Below, piece after piece: positions 15,568 through 16,550 of a stretch of 16,550 bases of DNA. This DNA is from SFWF01 sp045587065. Lineage in GTDB: Bacteria; Bacillota; Clostridia; Oscillospirales; Acutalibacteraceae. Made by a program: the position numbers and the translations under genes. The stretch is from contig JAZNBQ010000078.1 in NCBI GenBank assembly GCA_045587065.1, positions 1 to 16,550 of the forward strand, given 5' to 3'. Every line of letters begins with the position of its first letter. Position 1 is the stretch's first letter. The notes under the pieces are model-generated. The model searched no databases and was not told the origin of the DNA. It was given only the letters and a program-made list of their open reading frames with translations.

Positions 15568-15796
15568 GCTCACTCGGTCTATAAGCCGGGTTCTGTCGCG
15601 GACGACTATCTATCTCGACCTGCAGTTACCTACAGGCTCAAGCCGCTTTTCAAGACACATCGGGCAAATGTATAGTCTTATTTAGCGTTGCACCGAATAG
15701 GGTTTACAGACACAAATAGTTACCTATCTGTGTGGTGAGCTCTTACCTCGCCTTTCCACCCTTACCGTTAAGTTGGCAAGAGTCGAAACCTTTACG

Positions 15797-15902
15797 CCTT
15801 CAAACCAAAATTTTCGGTAATAGTTTGCCTCAAAACTTGAAATACGACAGTATTTCAAGTTTTGTCGGCTTTCTCTAACACAAAAATTTTGAGTTTGAAA
15901 GG
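15797..15902 (-). repeat. Long compound hairpin inside the P12 insertion
   Basis: The segment 15797-15814 pairs with 15883-15902 by 18 Watson-Crick pairs with two single-base bulges. Nested inside it, CAAAACTTGAAATAC (15831-15845) and GTATTTCAAGTTTTG (15850-15864) form a perfect 15-bp stem with a 4-nt loop. Confidence 0.8.
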
Positions 15903-15933
15903 TCGAAGAGTTTCTGCCAACGTGTTTTTTAGT

Positions 15934-15990
15934 GGACAAAGCGTGATTTTGCCGCAAGGCTGACGCCTTGCCAAAAATAACGCAAAGTCC
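15934..15990 (-). repeat. Second hairpin inside the P12 insertion
   Basis: GCAAGGC (15954-15960) pairs with GCCTTGC (15965-15971) across a 4-nt loop. It is extended by TTTTG/CAAAA, then GCGT/ACGC, and closed by GGAC (15934-15937) with GTCC (15987-15990). There are small internal loops between the segments. Confidence 0.75.
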
Positions 15991-16104
15991 AATGATTAAA
16001 GGCGATGAGCGAAACCGTATAGGGTTCGACTCTTGCCAACTTAAAACGGCGGTATATCTCTGTTGCACTTTCCCTAAGGTCACCCTCGGCGGCGGTTAGC
16101 CGTT

Positions 16105-16135
<31 letters not shown>

Positions 16136-16178
16136 GATAATTTAATATCCGCAGCCGTCCAACCGACTGAGCATATAA

Positions 16179-16207
16179 ATAATATCACAAACTAACACTT
16201 TTGTCAA
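16179..16207 (-). promoter_or_regulatory. Strong promoter of rnpB
   Basis: On the minus strand a consensus TTGACA (16207-16202), a 17-nt spacer ending in TGA, and TATTAT (16184-16179). The seventh base after the -10 is the first base of P1 (16172), so the transcript probably starts at or near the mature 5' end. The -35 box contains the stop codon of the upstream YfhO-type gene. Confidence 0.88.
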
Positions 16208-16550
16208 AATGCTTTATTTTTTGATGAAAAAACCACTATATAAACTGTAAATATCACTGCCGCTAAAACCGACACTAATATTCCTATTTTAAGGCCGGGA
16301 GTTTCATAGTAAAACTCTATTTCACTTACTCCCTTATCAACCTCAACTGCCATAAAGCCTACGTTCACTTTTTCTATTGTTGCCTTTTCTCCGTTTACGT
16401 AGGCAGTCCAACCCTTGTCATAAGGAATTGAGAAGAAAACCAAGTTGGGAGCGTCTCTTTCAACCGTAGCAGTAAATTTATTTTTTTCTGTTTTAAAGGA
16501 GATTGCCGCAGTTTCGTGTCGCTCTTTGTAGTCTTTGGCCAATTGGGTTT
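16204..16550 (-). CDS. YfhO-family membrane protein, 3' end
   Basis: The last 115 or so codons of a gene that enters from the right edge; the frame stays open to base 16550, so the in-frame TTG at 16542 need not be its start. The segment PNLVFFSIPYDKGWTAYVNGEKATIEKVNVGFMAVEVDKG is characteristic of the extracellular C-terminal beta domain of YfhO-type multi-pass proteins, and it is followed by a last transmembrane helix (IGILVSVLAAVIFTVYIVVF) and a short basic tail. YfhO-type proteins are linked to glycosylation of wall or lipid polymers (in Bacillus, lipoteichoic acid). The TGA stop is inside the rnpB -35 box. Confidence 0.85.
   Translation of the reverse strand, partial: TQLAKDYKERHETAAISFKTEKNKFTATVERDAPNLVFFSIPYDKGWTAYVNGEKATIEKVNVGFMAVEVDKGVSEIEFYYETPGLKIGILVSVLAAVIFTVYIVVFSSKNKAF

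Larger units (their letters stand above)
15768..16044 (-). repeat. 20-bp perfect inverted repeat enclosing the P12 insertion
   Basis: TTAAGTTGGCAAGAGTCGAA (15768-15787) is the exact reverse complement of 16025-16044. Outside it CCG (15765-15767) can pair with CGG (16047-16049) after a 2-nt AA bulge, continuing the normal P12 base. The arms enclose 237 nt (15788-16024). The arrangement could be an overgrown P12 or a MITE-like insertion; no clear target duplication is visible. Confidence 0.85.

Noticed and set aside
15768..16044. Group I or group II intron in rnpB
   Set aside because: No catalytic-core motifs, domain V-like hairpin or intron-encoded protein are visible; the inserted arms continue the natural P12 helix, so splicing is not needed.
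15768..16044. A clear MITE with target-site duplication
   Set aside because: The inverted repeat fits, but the flanks (ACCG and AACGG) are complementary P12 base strands, not a direct repeat, and no second copy is present in the window.
15724..16083. A 119-codon open frame on the minus strand
   Set aside because: It lies wholly within rnpB and its P12 insertion, has no ribosome binding site, and its protein resembles nothing; the conserved RNA explains the sequence.

Overview
The window looks like a stretch of chromosome from a low-GC Gram-positive bacterium of the Clostridia, perhaps an uncultured gut-type lineage. Supporting signs are strong AGGAGG-type ribosome binding sites, frequent TTG starts, A/T-rich promoters with TTGAAA or TTGACA boxes and extended -10 elements, U-tailed terminators, and a SpoIID-like/peptidoglycan-binding protein of a type I associate with Clostridia. 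The genus cannot be fixed by reading alone. No tRNA, CRISPR array, transposase or phage gene was seen. The gene content is mostly housekeeping.

Layout. At the left edge is the 3' part of an RluA-type pseudouridine synthase (+). It runs into a two-gene minus-strand unit: phosphoglycolate-phosphatase-like HAD hydrolase, then dCMP deaminase. Both convergent genes end inside one palindrome. A divergent promoter pair at 1637-1721 separates this unit from rpmB (L28), which is followed by an M3 oligoendopeptidase. A bidirectional terminator separates the peptidase from a four-gene minus-strand rhamnose unit (glycosyltransferase, rmlD, rmlB, rmlC). That unit makes dTDP-rhamnose from dTDP-glucose and probably transfers it to a surface glycan; rmlA is not present. 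Divergently, lepA, a 14-helix SpoVB/MurJ-type flippase and radC form a plus-strand unit.

From 11.3 to 13.2 kb on the minus strand is a pair: a small protein with a carboxypeptidase-regulatory-like beta domain, then a protein with a SpoIID-like domain and three peptidoglycan-binding repeats. Neither has a visible signal peptide. From 13.46 kb runs a noncanonical EF-G-like GTPase. Its terminator is shared with rnpB (RNase P RNA) on the opposite strand, and the right edge holds the 3' end of a YfhO-type membrane protein gene.

The most unusual element is rnpB. It is about 605 nt from P1 strand to P1 strand, because the position expected for helix P12 holds a 20-bp perfect inverted repeat enclosing 237 nt that folds on paper into further strong hairpins. 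Other points worth checking are the glycosyltransferase gene, whose conserved N-terminus is in frame but has no normal start codon; the convergent gene pair whose terminator palindrome encodes the same C-terminal tetrapeptide on both strands; and the EF-G-like protein, in which the catalytic histidine of DTPGH is glutamine.
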